Below the pieces are notes generated by a model, which worked only from the letters and a program-made list of their open reading frames with translations, was not told the origin of the DNA and did no database searches. Below are positions 8,976 through 16,952 of a stretch of 64,000 nt of DNA, in pieces. The stretch comes from Aliterella atlantica CENA595. Lineage in GTDB: Bacteria > Cyanobacteriota > Cyanobacteriia > Cyanobacteriales > Chroococcidiopsidaceae. The translations under genes and the position numbers were made by a program. Every line of letters begins with the position of its first letter. The first letter of the stretch is position 1. The stretch lies in the NCBI RefSeq assembly GCF_000952155.1, contig NZ_JYON01000005.1, positions 151,005-215,004 on the forward strand. Reading direction: 5' to 3'.

Positions 8976-9770
8976 ATGACAAATTCTAGTATTGATTTTC
9001 TAAATAGCTCATTTATTGATAGATTTGTGCAAAGAGCTAAAAATAAATCTGTACTTGAGCTAATAGAAGTAATTATTTCAAGAATTACCTTACTTAGATA
9101 TCGCTGGCAATATCCTGACGTAAAGTTTGGTAAGGGAGTGAAGATTCGAGGGAAATTCTCGATAACAGGGAAAGGAAAAGTAGTTATTGGTGATTACTCT
9201 CGTTTTGTAGGGACTAAACAATTCCCCAACAAAATTGTTACTCAAGATGTATCTGCTTGTGTATCGATTGGCAACCACTGTCAGATATCTGGTTCAGTTA
9301 TAGTAGTAGAAGGAAAAGGAACAATAAAAATTGGCAATGATTGTTACTTCGCCAATTATTACGATGCACCAAACAGCATCACATCAAAAGGCAATTCTGG
9401 ATTCATTACTATAGGCAATCAGTGCTACTTGAATGGCACAAAAATGGTAGCCGAGAACTCTATAGAATTAGAAAAGCTATGTATGGTGAGCGACGCTCTA
9501 ATTATGGATTCGGACGCTCATAGTATAGAAGTAAATCGTTGGAACCCGAAAGCACAAGTAAGAACAAAGCCAATTTATATAAGCGAAAATGCCTGGATTG
9601 GTAGCAGAAGTGCAGTTTTAAAAGGTGTAACTATTGGTAAAAATTCTGTAGTTGGACTAGGCACAATTGTTCGCCAGGCGGTTCCAGAAAATGTAGTAGT
9701 AATTGGCAACCCTCAGCAAATTGTCAAACATCTCGACACGACAATATTACCTTATCAATTTCCTAAATAA
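8976..9770 (+). CDS. Left-handed beta-helix (hexapeptide repeat) acyltransferase
   Basis: This 264-residue protein has hexapeptide repeats of the left-handed beta-helix type, with imperfect [LIV]-G-x4 units such as VKIRGK, VVIGDY, VSIGNH, IKIGND and VTIGKN. The C-terminal end reads AWIGSRSAVLKGVTIGKN then VVIGNPQQIVK, as in WbbJ/NodL/CysE-like O-acetyltransferases. The central part (YFANYYDAPNSITS, then VSDALIMDSDAHS near residue 170) includes the conserved Asp-x-His seen in maltose/sugar acetyltransferases. It probably acylates a sugar in surface polysaccharide. A short N-terminal helical part is of unknown role. Confidence 0.85.
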   Translation: MTNSSIDFLNSSFIDRFVQRAKNKSVLELIEVIISRITLLRYRWQYPDVKFGKGVKIRGKFSITGKGKVVIGDYSRFVGTKQFPNKIVTQDVSACVSIGNHCQISGSVIVVEGKGTIKIGNDCYFANYYDAPNSITSKGNSGFITIGNQCYLNGTKMVAENSIELEKLCMVSDALIMDSDAHSIEVNRWNPKAQVRTKPIYISENAWIGSRSAVLKGVTIGKNSVVGLGTIVRQAVPENVVVIGNPQQIVKHLDTTILPYQFPK

Positions 9771-9786
9771 GTTTCTATGCACAATT

Positions 9787-9816
9787 GTAGGGTGCGGTCT
9801 GTAAACCGCACCCTAC
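9787..9816. terminator. Hairpin between convergent genes (possible bidirectional terminator)
   Basis: This is a perfect 12-base-pair stem (GTAGGGTGCGGT with its complement) and a 6-base loop, in the 56 bases between the convergent acyltransferase and SDR genes. No long T-run follows on the plus strand. A related imperfect palindrome (GTAGGGTGTG...) occurs at 37499-37527, so this may be a dispersed repeat that also works as a terminator. Confidence 0.6.
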
Positions 9817-9826
9817 GTTTCGTAAT

Positions 9827-10624
9827 TTATTTTTTATCTATTCCACTACCAAGAATAGTTTTCCATAAATTGGTTAGCGCTTCTCTGGGTAAGAAACGAT
9901 GAATATTAGCAACTAAATGATTTCTAATATCGCCAGGTACAACAGTCGATTGATTGTTGTCTAAAGCTTGTAATGACTCGCGTACAACTACTTCTTTGGA
10001 AGTATTATTTGCCTGAGCTACCTTTGCCAAAAACTCAGGAAACTTTGCATCTTGAAAGAAACTTGTATCAGTTGGTCCTGGGCAAACTGCAAGGACTTTA
10101 ACATTATATCTCTGGTTCTCTGCCCACAAGGCTTCGCTAAAACTCAAAACAAAAGCTTTACTAGCAGCATAAACAGAAAAATAAGGCATTGGTTGAAAGC
10201 CAGCAGTTGATGCTAAATTAATTATCGCTCCAGAACGGCGATCGCGCATTCCTGGTAAAAAGTGATGAGTTAAGTCTACTAAAGCTAATACGTTCAATTG
10301 AACTATCTTTACTTGCTTTTCTCCATCCTGTTCGACAAAATCACCGTAACCACCAAAACCAGCATTATTAATTAATAAATCAATGGTTATTCCTTTTTGA
10401 TTTACTGTATCAAATACAGTTTTTGCGGCATTTGGGGCAGTCAAGTCTTGAATTATAGTATCTACTTGAATGTTATAGCGCGATCGCAATTCTTGCGCTA
10501 AAGATTGCAGTTTTTGCTCCGAACGCGCTACTAAGACTAAATTCATTTGCTGCTTGGCTAGTTCTTGAGCGAAGTTTTCGCCAATTCCAGCAGAAGCCCC
10601 AGTAATTAATGCTGTTTTCATCAA
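9827..10624 (-). CDS. SDR family NAD(P)-dependent oxidoreductase
   Basis: This is a classical short-chain dehydrogenase of 265 residues. It has the cofactor motif LITGASAGIGENFA near residue 6, NNAGFGGYG near residue 86, and the catalytic Ser in NLASTAGF with the Tyr-Lys pair in YAASKAFV near residue 153. The sequence pattern resembles the DltE/YqjQ-like group of SDRs of unknown substrate rather than FabG. It is transcribed alone on the minus strand. The start (MMKTALITGAS) could be either of two adjacent Met codons. Confidence 0.85.
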   Translation of the reverse strand: MMKTALITGASAGIGENFAQELAKQQMNLVLVARSEQKLQSLAQELRSRYNIQVDTIIQDLTAPNAAKTVFDTVNQKGITIDLLINNAGFGGYGDFVEQDGEKQVKIVQLNVLALVDLTHHFLPGMRDRRSGAIINLASTAGFQPMPYFSVYAASKAFVLSFSEALWAENQRYNVKVLAVCPGPTDTSFFQDAKFPEFLAKVAQANNTSKEVVVRESLQALDNNQSTVVPGDIRNHLVANIHRFLPREALTNLWKTILGSGIDKK

Positions 10625-10800
10625 TATATGTTTTCATTTATACTTGTTTATTCTAACTATTTAGCTAGAAAATAACGATCTATCAACCGGACTAGGCTAG
10701 ATAGTAGATTTTTCAAAATTAGCATTAAAATGTTTCCTTTTTAACAGTATTGTTATTCGAGAAAATCTTACTTTTAGAAAATCTTAGCAATCATAAAAAG

Positions 10801-12291
10801 ATGAAACGCTTTTGGCTCTTAGTTGCTCTGTTTACAAGCGTGCCAGCAACAGCCGTAGCGGCACAAAATGCTGTACCAGTTGACTTTTTGACTACAATTG
10901 ATGCAACATTTGCAACAGTTGTATCGGCATTAGAAAAAGTTATTTTCTTAAGTATTGGTGGTATGCCTCTAGTAGTATTGTGGCTACTCGCAGGGGCAAT
11001 TTTTTTCACATTGCGGATGAAATTTATCAATATTCGTGCCTTTCCACACGCTATAAATGTCGTGCGCGGACATTACGATAATCCGCACGAACCAGGAGAA
11101 GTTACTCATTTTCAAGCACTATCAGCAGCGCTTTCAGCCACAGTAGGATTGGGAAATATTGCTGGAGTAGCGATCGCGATCCAATTGGGAGGTCCAGGTG
11201 TTGTATTCTGGATGACGATAGTAGGGTTTTTGGGGATGTCGAGCAAGTTTGCTGAATGTACCTTGGCTCAAATGTACAGAGTCAATCGACCAGATGGTTC
11301 GCTGTGTGGCGGACCTATGCACTACCTATCGCGCGGTTTAGCCGAAAAAGGTTTGCGCCCATTAGGGAAAATCTTAGCTGGGATGTTTGCCGTTTTTTGT
11401 GTTGGTGGGGCATTTGGGGGTGGCAATATGTTTCAGGCAAATCAATCTTTTGTCGGCGTTGCTCAAGTATTACCTTGGTTTCAAGAACGTAGCTGGCTTT
11501 ACGGAATTATTCTTGCTTGCCTAGTTGGGGTAGTAATTATTGGTGGTATTCGCCGGATTGGAGCCGTAGCCGAGATTCTCGTACCTGCAATGTGTTTTAG
11601 CTACTTTGTAGCAGCATTGTGGATTATTTTCGGCAATATTGCTGAAATTCCGGCGGCGATCGCGACAATTATCCAGGAAGCTTTTACGCCTACAGCAGTC
11701 GGCGGCGGTTTTGTGGGCGTACTGGTGCAAGGTGTAAGAAGAGCAGCTTTTGACAACGAGGCTGGTGTCGGTTCTGCGCCTATTGCTCACTCAGCAGCGC
11801 GTACTGACGAACCTGTAAGAGAGGGAGTTGTTGCTTTGCTCGAACCTTTTATTGACACGATAGTAGTGAGCAATATTACAGCGCTAGTCATTGTCATTAC
11901 TGGAGTATATAGAAATTCTCAGCTAGATGGGATTGGCATGACTTTCGATGCCTTCGCTACTGGTATTTCTTGGTTTCCTTTTTTGCTGTCATTGGCAGTG
12001 TTTTTGTTCGCCTTCTCGACAATTATTTCCTGGGGCTATTATGGCGAAAGGGCTTGGGCTTATTTGTTTGGCGAACGGACGTTGAGGGTTTTTCAAGTCT
12101 CGTTTGTTATCGGTGTATTTGTAGGTTCGGTGGTGAACTTGCAATCGGTGCTTAATTTCGGAGACATGATGATTTTAAGCATGGCTTTTCCCAACCTTTT
12201 AGGCTGTTTTCTCCTATCAGGAAAAGTTGCCACAGCTTTGCAAGATTATATGCAGCGTTTGCAAGCCAATAAAATGCCAGTTTATCGGTAA
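10801..12291 (+). CDS. Sodium:alanine symporter family protein (AGCS)
   Basis: This integral membrane transporter of 496 residues from the ATG at 10801 imports alanine or glycine with Na+. An N-terminal signal-like segment (MKRFWLLVALFTSVPATAVA) precedes the first transmembrane span. The family signature GLGNIAGVAIAIQLGGPG lies near residue 115 and FDNEAGVGSAPIAHSAA near residue 316; about 10-11 hydrophobic spans follow the usual pattern. A TTG 17 codons upstream is also in frame, but the ATG at 10801 begins a normal AGCS N-terminus. No operon partner is seen. Confidence 0.92.
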   Translation: MKRFWLLVALFTSVPATAVAAQNAVPVDFLTTIDATFATVVSALEKVIFLSIGGMPLVVLWLLAGAIFFTLRMKFINIRAFPHAINVVRGHYDNPHEPGEVTHFQALSAALSATVGLGNIAGVAIAIQLGGPGVVFWMTIVGFLGMSSKFAECTLAQMYRVNRPDGSLCGGPMHYLSRGLAEKGLRPLGKILAGMFAVFCVGGAFGGGNMFQANQSFVGVAQVLPWFQERSWLYGIILACLVGVVIIGGIRRIGAVAEILVPAMCFSYFVAALWIIFGNIAEIPAAIATIIQEAFTPTAVGGGFVGVLVQGVRRAAFDNEAGVGSAPIAHSAARTDEPVREGVVALLEPFIDTIVVSNITALVIVITGVYRNSQLDGIGMTFDAFATGISWFPFLLSLAVFLFAFSTIISWGYYGERAWAYLFGERTLRVFQVSFVIGVFVGSVVNLQSVLNFGDMMILSMAFPNLLGCFLLSGKVATALQDYMQRLQANKMPVYR

Positions 12292-12382
12292 GTCTACTTG
12301 AGAGAAGGCGATCGCTTTCTATCATGGTAGCGATCGCTTATTTGCTCTTTAGCTTAGATATATGCTATCTTTAGAGATCCTT

Positions 12383-12456
12383 GGACGTATAGCTCAGTTG
12401 GTTAGAGCGCTACGTTGACATCGTAGAGGTCCCCCGTTCGAGTCGGGGTACGTCCA
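12383..12456 (+). tRNA. tRNA-Val (GAC)
   Basis: This is a 74-base cloverleaf. The acceptor stem GGACGTA pairs with TACGTCC, with discriminator A. The D-arm has AGCTCAGTTGGTTAGAGC. The anticodon stem CTACG/CGTAG carries loop TTGACAT, so the anticodon is GAC, reading valine codons. The T-arm holds GTTCGAGTC. CCA is not encoded. It marks the left side of the region that contains the Dpd island, 1.5 kb before dpdA. Confidence 0.95.
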
Positions 12457-12508
12457 CTTATCCTGTAGTTGCACGCATCTTTACTATTTCATGTCGTTGT
12501 CTACTTTA

Positions 12509-12540
12509 AAAAACTGTTCGCAATTTGCGAACAGTTTTTA
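12509..12540 (+). terminator. Rho-independent terminator downstream of tRNA-Val
   Basis: A perfect 14-base-pair stem (AAAAACTGTTCGCA and its complement) with a 3-base loop ends in a T-run, about 50 bases after the tRNA. Because the stem ends in A-run/T-run on both sides, it could also stop transcription of the convergent minus-strand gene. Confidence 0.85.
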
Positions 12541-12623
12541 ATTAGATAAGCCTGGAAATGAGTGGGATATTGGAGTCCAAGCAGTAACGGAAATAGCAAA
12601 AGACGATCTTGGCAGGATGACAT

Positions 12624-13691
12624 TTACTTTGAATCTATCAATCGATTGAGCGTAGCTGCCATTAAGTCGGTAGATTGCCCTGATACAGTGTAGACTAAAG
12701 CTTCGCGGTAAATTCGCTGTGCTGGGTGATGGTTGTGATTTGCCGCACCGCTAGAGACAGCGATCGCACAATGAGCGCATCTTACAGCTAAGTCGATTGC
12801 CCAAGCTCTTAGTTTCAGTTTTGTCTGATAAGATTCGTTAGCAGCTTTGTCTATAGCTGCACGACATTGAGATAATTCTAGATGCAGTTTTTCTAAAGCT
12901 AGATGAATGAAGGCTAGTTGTTTATTTGAATAAGTAGCCTGGATAACGTCGAGACTAGCTAGCGCACAGCCTAAAGCTAATGCAGTTGCCTTGAGGACGT
13001 TTTGCTTGTCATTATCATGAATCCAGCTAGGCGGCTTTATAGAGACAAGGCGATCGCACTTTAGCAACCAGTTATCTAGCCTAGCAGTGACAGTGTTGGT
13101 GGAAGTCATTGCTGCTAGAGGTAAAACTTCGCTAAACGTAATTTTGCCTGCATCGCGATCGCTATTTACAAATGGTACTAAGCCAAATACAGCGCGATCG
13201 TCGCTTAAGGTAGCAGCAGCAATAAATTCTTGAAATATGCCAAAGCCTGTTATCCAGGGTACAGTACCGTTAAGCCTATAGCCATCATCAACAGGAGTTG
13301 CTTTAACTATTGCTTCTCCCCGCCGCCGCAGATGAGAAAATCCCACGCCCAAAAGAATATTACCGTTACTTAGATGAGGTAAATACTCCTGCTGCAAAGA
13401 CTGATTTTGACTACGAACTAGCATTCCTGCTGCACTTTGATGTTGAGTTTGCAGAAATGCTAATGCTCCAGAGTATCTAGCTACTAATTGCTGAAAGTTG
13501 TAATATGTCTCTGCACTAGCAGCTAATCCACCCCAAACTGAAGGAACCTGCAAAGCTAGCAAACCAAGTTCTCCAAGCCCATTTAAGGCATTCTGGAGGG
13601 CTTGAGGAGAGCGATCGATTTCAGCAGATTCGGGAAAAACTGCCGATTTTAAGTAAGATGTGGCAATATTTAGCAGGTGATGCTCGTCCAT
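12624..13691 (-). CDS. Acyl-CoA dehydrogenase-like flavoprotein
   Basis: This 355-residue protein has the acyl-CoA dehydrogenase layout. The N-terminal helical domain includes LGLLALQVPSVWGGL near residue 41. The middle beta domain has GVGFSHLRRRGEA then GYRLNGTVPWITGFGIF near residue 133, where the family binds flavin. The C-terminal helical bundle has ATALALGCALASLDV. The segment AFLQTQHQSAAGML near residue 78 resembles DszC/HpaB-type flavin monooxygenases as much as true dehydrogenases, so the reaction is uncertain. No fatty-acid degradation genes are nearby. The family assignment is good; the substrate is unknown. Confidence 0.75.
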   Translation of the reverse strand: MDEHHLLNIATSYLKSAVFPESAEIDRSPQALQNALNGLGELGLLALQVPSVWGGLAASAETYYNFQQLVARYSGALAFLQTQHQSAAGMLVRSQNQSLQQEYLPHLSNGNILLGVGFSHLRRRGEAIVKATPVDDGYRLNGTVPWITGFGIFQEFIAAATLSDDRAVFGLVPFVNSDRDAGKITFSEVLPLAAMTSTNTVTARLDNWLLKCDRLVSIKPPSWIHDNDKQNVLKATALALGCALASLDVIQATYSNKQLAFIHLALEKLHLELSQCRAAIDKAANESYQTKLKLRAWAIDLAVRCAHCAIAVSSGAANHNHHPAQRIYREALVYTVSGQSTDLMAATLNRLIDSK

Positions 13692-13978
13692 GCGATCGCT
13701 ATAAATAAGTTTTTTATCTTCTTATCTATTTTGTCTATCCTTAAGATAAATTATCTACATCAAAATATATAAACTGCTATCACTTCAAAATCAATAACTG
13801 AATTGCAAATTTGCTCTTTATTAGTTTGCAATCTCATCGTTAAACGCGCAATTTGCACTTAAAACAAATGAAAACATTTACTGTTAACAACTATATTAGT
13901 TTAAGTTCGCTTGTATAATTAGTTAAAATTTAAGTTCATTGTTTAATGATTTTGCAATTATCTGTTCGCTAAAACAAT

Positions 13979-15994
13979 ATGAATAAATTGCGTACATTAG
14001 TTATTACCTCCTGTACGGGAAAGAAAAAATTTAAGGCATTTAACCAACTATCTATAGTAGATTTTCAAGATTCAGATTTACTAGCTTTAAGAGAAGCAGA
14101 ATTAGCTTCAGCAAAATGTTCTGCGGCTGATATGTATATAGGAATGCAGCACTGCACAATGATGGCAGGAGTGAACGCATTACGTCAAGCTTTTGGAACA
14201 GAAGTAGTAGACGTGATGATTCTTTCAGCAGGATATGGACTCATTCCAGAACATCAAATAATCGTGCCTTATGAAGTAAGCTTCAATACTATGAAAGCTA
14301 GCGATATAGATAAATGGGCAAGTTTTCTAAAAATTCATGAAGATTTTGAAAGAGCGATCGCTAAGTACGATCTCATCTTTATTATGTTAGGGAAAAACTA
14401 TTTACGTTCTATCCAATTTCCCATAAATACCTGCGACAAACAAAGCTTAATATTTTTAACTTCCTCCGCTAGCTCTAACTATATCCAAGGCGTAACAAGC
14501 AAATGCTTTATCTTACCTCTTTCTAATACAGAAGCAAAGAAATTCAGTTATAGCTTAGTAGGATTAAAAGGTTTTTTGTTCAAGCAATTTGCTTTAGCAG
14601 TCGTTCAGAAATTTCATCTTCTCCAAAAAGTTTACGAACAACCAGATTTGTTTAGGCAACTTGTAATTCCAAGGTCAGAGTTGCCAATTATATTCACTCA
14701 AAGATTTGGACGTTCGGAAACAGATAATATAGTACCTATTCCTAATATTCAACCAGCCCTCAACTATCATTTAGGAATGAAATATTTTATTCCTGAATGG
14801 GACGACCGCATAGATCCTAAATATGAATTTTTAGATGATATAAAAACACCTAATAAAAACTCTTACAATGATGAAATTTACGCTCATCAAATATTTTCAC
14901 CGCCTAATTACGATGGGATATTAGTATCTAAAATAGTTTTTGACAAGGGAAAAACTAAGAAACTTAGGATATTAAAAGAAGGAATACATAAATTTATTCG
15001 TTACCAGGGAACGATGATGGGAGATTGTGGTGCTTTCGGATACATAAAAGAAGACACTCCCCCATACACAACTGAAGAAATTTTAGAATATTATAGCTCG
15101 TGTGGTTTTAACTATGGCGTAAGTATAGATCACTTAATCGTTGGCTTATTTGCACAACCAGGACTTAGAGAAAAACGTTATCAAATAACAATTAATAACG
15201 CTGAGGATTTTATTCAAAAGCATTCTAGAGGACAATATGATTTTACTCCTATTGGAGCCGTTCAAGGCTGGAATCCTGAATCATATTCTAAAGCAGTAAA
15301 AGCATACATTGAAATGGGGTATGATTATATTGCTTTAGGAGGTTTGGCGAGAGCAAGAACTACTGAAATCATCCAAATTTTGCAAGCAATTTATCCATAT
15401 ATAAATTCAAATACGAGAATACATTTATTTGGAGTAGGAAGACTAAATGCTATTCCAATATTTCGCCATTTAGGAGTAAATAGCTTCGACTCTGCTAGCC
15501 CTCTACGTAAAGCCTGGTTAGATCCAGTAGCTAATTATCACAGTATAAAGGGCAATACTTATGCGGCTGTTCGTATTCCAAAAGTTGATGATTCTGGAAT
15601 AAGAATTAAACAGATAATTAACGCAGGTGTTGCAGACAAGTTAACTCTGCAATTATTAGAACAAAATGCACTTTCATTTCTAAGAAGTTTCGATAAAGGC
15701 AAAGCAAGTTTAGAAGATACTTTAGCAGCACTTACAGCTTACGACGAGTTACTAGAATTACCTCGTAATGGCATAGTAAATTCGCTAGAACAAAGAAGAC
15801 GTACTTCTAAACATACTCAAATGTATAAAAAGCTTTTAGAAGATAAACCCTGGAAAGATTGCAATTGTCCTATTTGCCAAGAAATTGGCGTTGAAGTTAT
15901 AATTTTTCGAGGTAACGATCGCAATCGCCGCAGAGGATTTCATAATACACATATATTCTATAAGCGATTTAAAGATTTATTAGCAGATGGTTAA
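13979..15994 (+). CDS. dpdA: DpdA-type DNA 7-deazaguanine transglycosylase with N-terminal YaaA/DUF6884-like domain
   Basis: This 671-residue TGT-family enzyme would exchange guanine in DNA for preQ0. Residues about 1-190 look like a YaaA/DUF6884-type domain (VITSCTGKKK at the start, then ILSAGYGLIPEHQIIVPYEV near residue 83). The TGT barrel follows. Asp349 in GDCGAF corresponds to the TGT DSGGF catalytic base, G454-G455 in ALGGLARA to the GGLAVGE loop, and Asp504 in NSFDSASPLR to the TGT nucleophile. The zinc site is kept as Cys628-x-Cys630-x2-Cys633 with His655 or His658. It heads a plus-strand run of helicase and ATPase genes that matches dpd clusters, which separates it from tRNA-modifying TGT. 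The AT-rich 287-base gap upstream should contain its promoter. The fusion to the YaaA-like domain is unusual for the Salmonella-type DpdA. Confidence 0.85.
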   Translation: MNKLRTLVITSCTGKKKFKAFNQLSIVDFQDSDLLALREAELASAKCSAADMYIGMQHCTMMAGVNALRQAFGTEVVDVMILSAGYGLIPEHQIIVPYEVSFNTMKASDIDKWASFLKIHEDFERAIAKYDLIFIMLGKNYLRSIQFPINTCDKQSLIFLTSSASSNYIQGVTSKCFILPLSNTEAKKFSYSLVGLKGFLFKQFALAVVQKFHLLQKVYEQPDLFRQLVIPRSELPIIFTQRFGRSETDNIVPIPNIQPALNYHLGMKYFIPEWDDRIDPKYEFLDDIKTPNKNSYNDEIYAHQIFSPPNYDGILVSKIVFDKGKTKKLRILKEGIHKFIRYQGTMMGDCGAFGYIKEDTPPYTTEEILEYYSSCGFNYGVSIDHLIVGLFAQPGLREKRYQITINNAEDFIQKHSRGQYDFTPIGAVQGWNPESYSKAVKAYIEMGYDYIALGGLARARTTEIIQILQAIYPYINSNTRIHLFGVGRLNAIPIFRHLGVNSFDSASPLRKAWLDPVANYHSIKGNTYAAVRIPKVDDSGIRIKQIINAGVADKLTLQLLEQNALSFLRSFDKGKASLEDTLAALTAYDELLELPRNGIVNSLEQRRRTSKHTQMYKKLLEDKPWKDCNCPICQEIGVEVIIFRGNDRNRRRGFHNTHIFYKRFKDLLADG

Positions 15995-16024
15995 AATTAT
16001 TCTGTATATTTTATTTAAAAGTTT

Positions 16025-16864
16025 ATGGATCAAAAGTTTCTTCCTGTATTTTCATTAGACTGGACTGGTCTATTGAAAAAAATAAGTAATGTAGAGGGAG
16101 ATTATGGTGTTCTTGCTCCTATTTCTTGTTACAATAAACTTCTAATTAATATTCGCAAACTGAATAAGCCTTTCTTTATAGATAGTGGAGTGTTTAATAA
16201 TAAAAACTATCCCTGGTATACTCAGCTTGATTGTGAGTACAAAAATGAACGTTGGACGCATGAGTACCGTTTAGCATCGGAACAACACTTAAGACAAAGA
16301 ATACAAAACTACCTAGCTCGTTGCGATAAATTCAGTCCTGACTATATTTTTGCTCCAGATGCGATCGCAGAGCCATTATTATCTTTACATTTAGCGCGAC
16401 TCTGTTGGGAAGAATACTTGCGTAAATCTAGAACTTACACTCTCATTGGAGTAGTTCAAGTAGGAAGTCCTCTATACAACTGGCAAGAAAAATTAGTCCC
16501 GCAAATAGACTCATTACCACTTCATTACAAATCACCCTGTAGCTTTCTTGCTCCTTTAATTAGCGAATACCGCAATATTGGCTACAAGTATATTGCTTTA
16601 GGTGGTTTGCTCAAAGCCGACTGTACTAGGAAAACTGGCTTAAAGTTCGGTTTGTCTCCTCAAGAATTGGATGAACTTTTAACTTGGAGTAGACCTAACT
16701 TTGTTTTAGGCGGGTTAGCGCTAACTCGCCTAGAAGTCTTAAAAAAACATCAAGTATGGGCTGATTCAACTGGCTGGCTTTGGTGGGATGCTCGCTACGA
16801 CTACCAGAGGTTCGGACACCGAAACGCCTTGCAAGAGGTAGCTAACGCTACTTTTCTATCTTAA
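16025..16864 (+). CDS. Short TGT-like protein (second DpdA paralog), zinc site absent
   Basis: This 279-residue protein starts 30 bases after dpdA and looks like a reduced TGT barrel. It has FFIDSGVF with Asp53 at the place of the catalytic base, YIALGGLLKA near residue 197, a second glycine loop FVLGGLAL, and WADSTGWLWWD with Asp247 at the place of the nucleophile. No CxCxxC...H zinc cluster is present and the protein ends soon after the barrel. It could be a second base-exchange subunit, a partner that forms a TGT heterodimer (as the eukaryotic QTRT1/QTRT2 pair does), or a base-binding accessory protein. The paralogy is read from shared motifs; the function is inferred. Confidence 0.65.
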   Translation: MDQKFLPVFSLDWTGLLKKISNVEGDYGVLAPISCYNKLLINIRKLNKPFFIDSGVFNNKNYPWYTQLDCEYKNERWTHEYRLASEQHLRQRIQNYLARCDKFSPDYIFAPDAIAEPLLSLHLARLCWEEYLRKSRTYTLIGVVQVGSPLYNWQEKLVPQIDSLPLHYKSPCSFLAPLISEYRNIGYKYIALGGLLKADCTRKTGLKFGLSPQELDELLTWSRPNFVLGGLALTRLEVLKKHQVWADSTGWLWWDARYDYQRFGHRNALQEVANATFLS

Positions 16865-16952
16865 ACAAAAAAATTGCCTCAGTGGCGTTAGCTTTCGTAC
16901 TAGCTAGGGAACTCTAAGTAAAAGAGGACAACTAACAACTGAGAGATTTATT

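Noticed and set aside
12383..13978. Left attachment site of the Dpd island near tRNA-Val
   Set aside because: I looked for a copy of the tRNA-Pro 3' end in this interval and saw only a short chance match (GGATGAC near 12616), and no integrase gene is present.
13979..15994. Housekeeping tRNA-guanine transglycosylase (queuosine Tgt)
   Set aside because: The protein is far longer than Tgt, has an extra N-terminal domain, and heads an operon of DNA helicases and ATPases beside a DGQHR gene, which fits DNA rather than tRNA modification.
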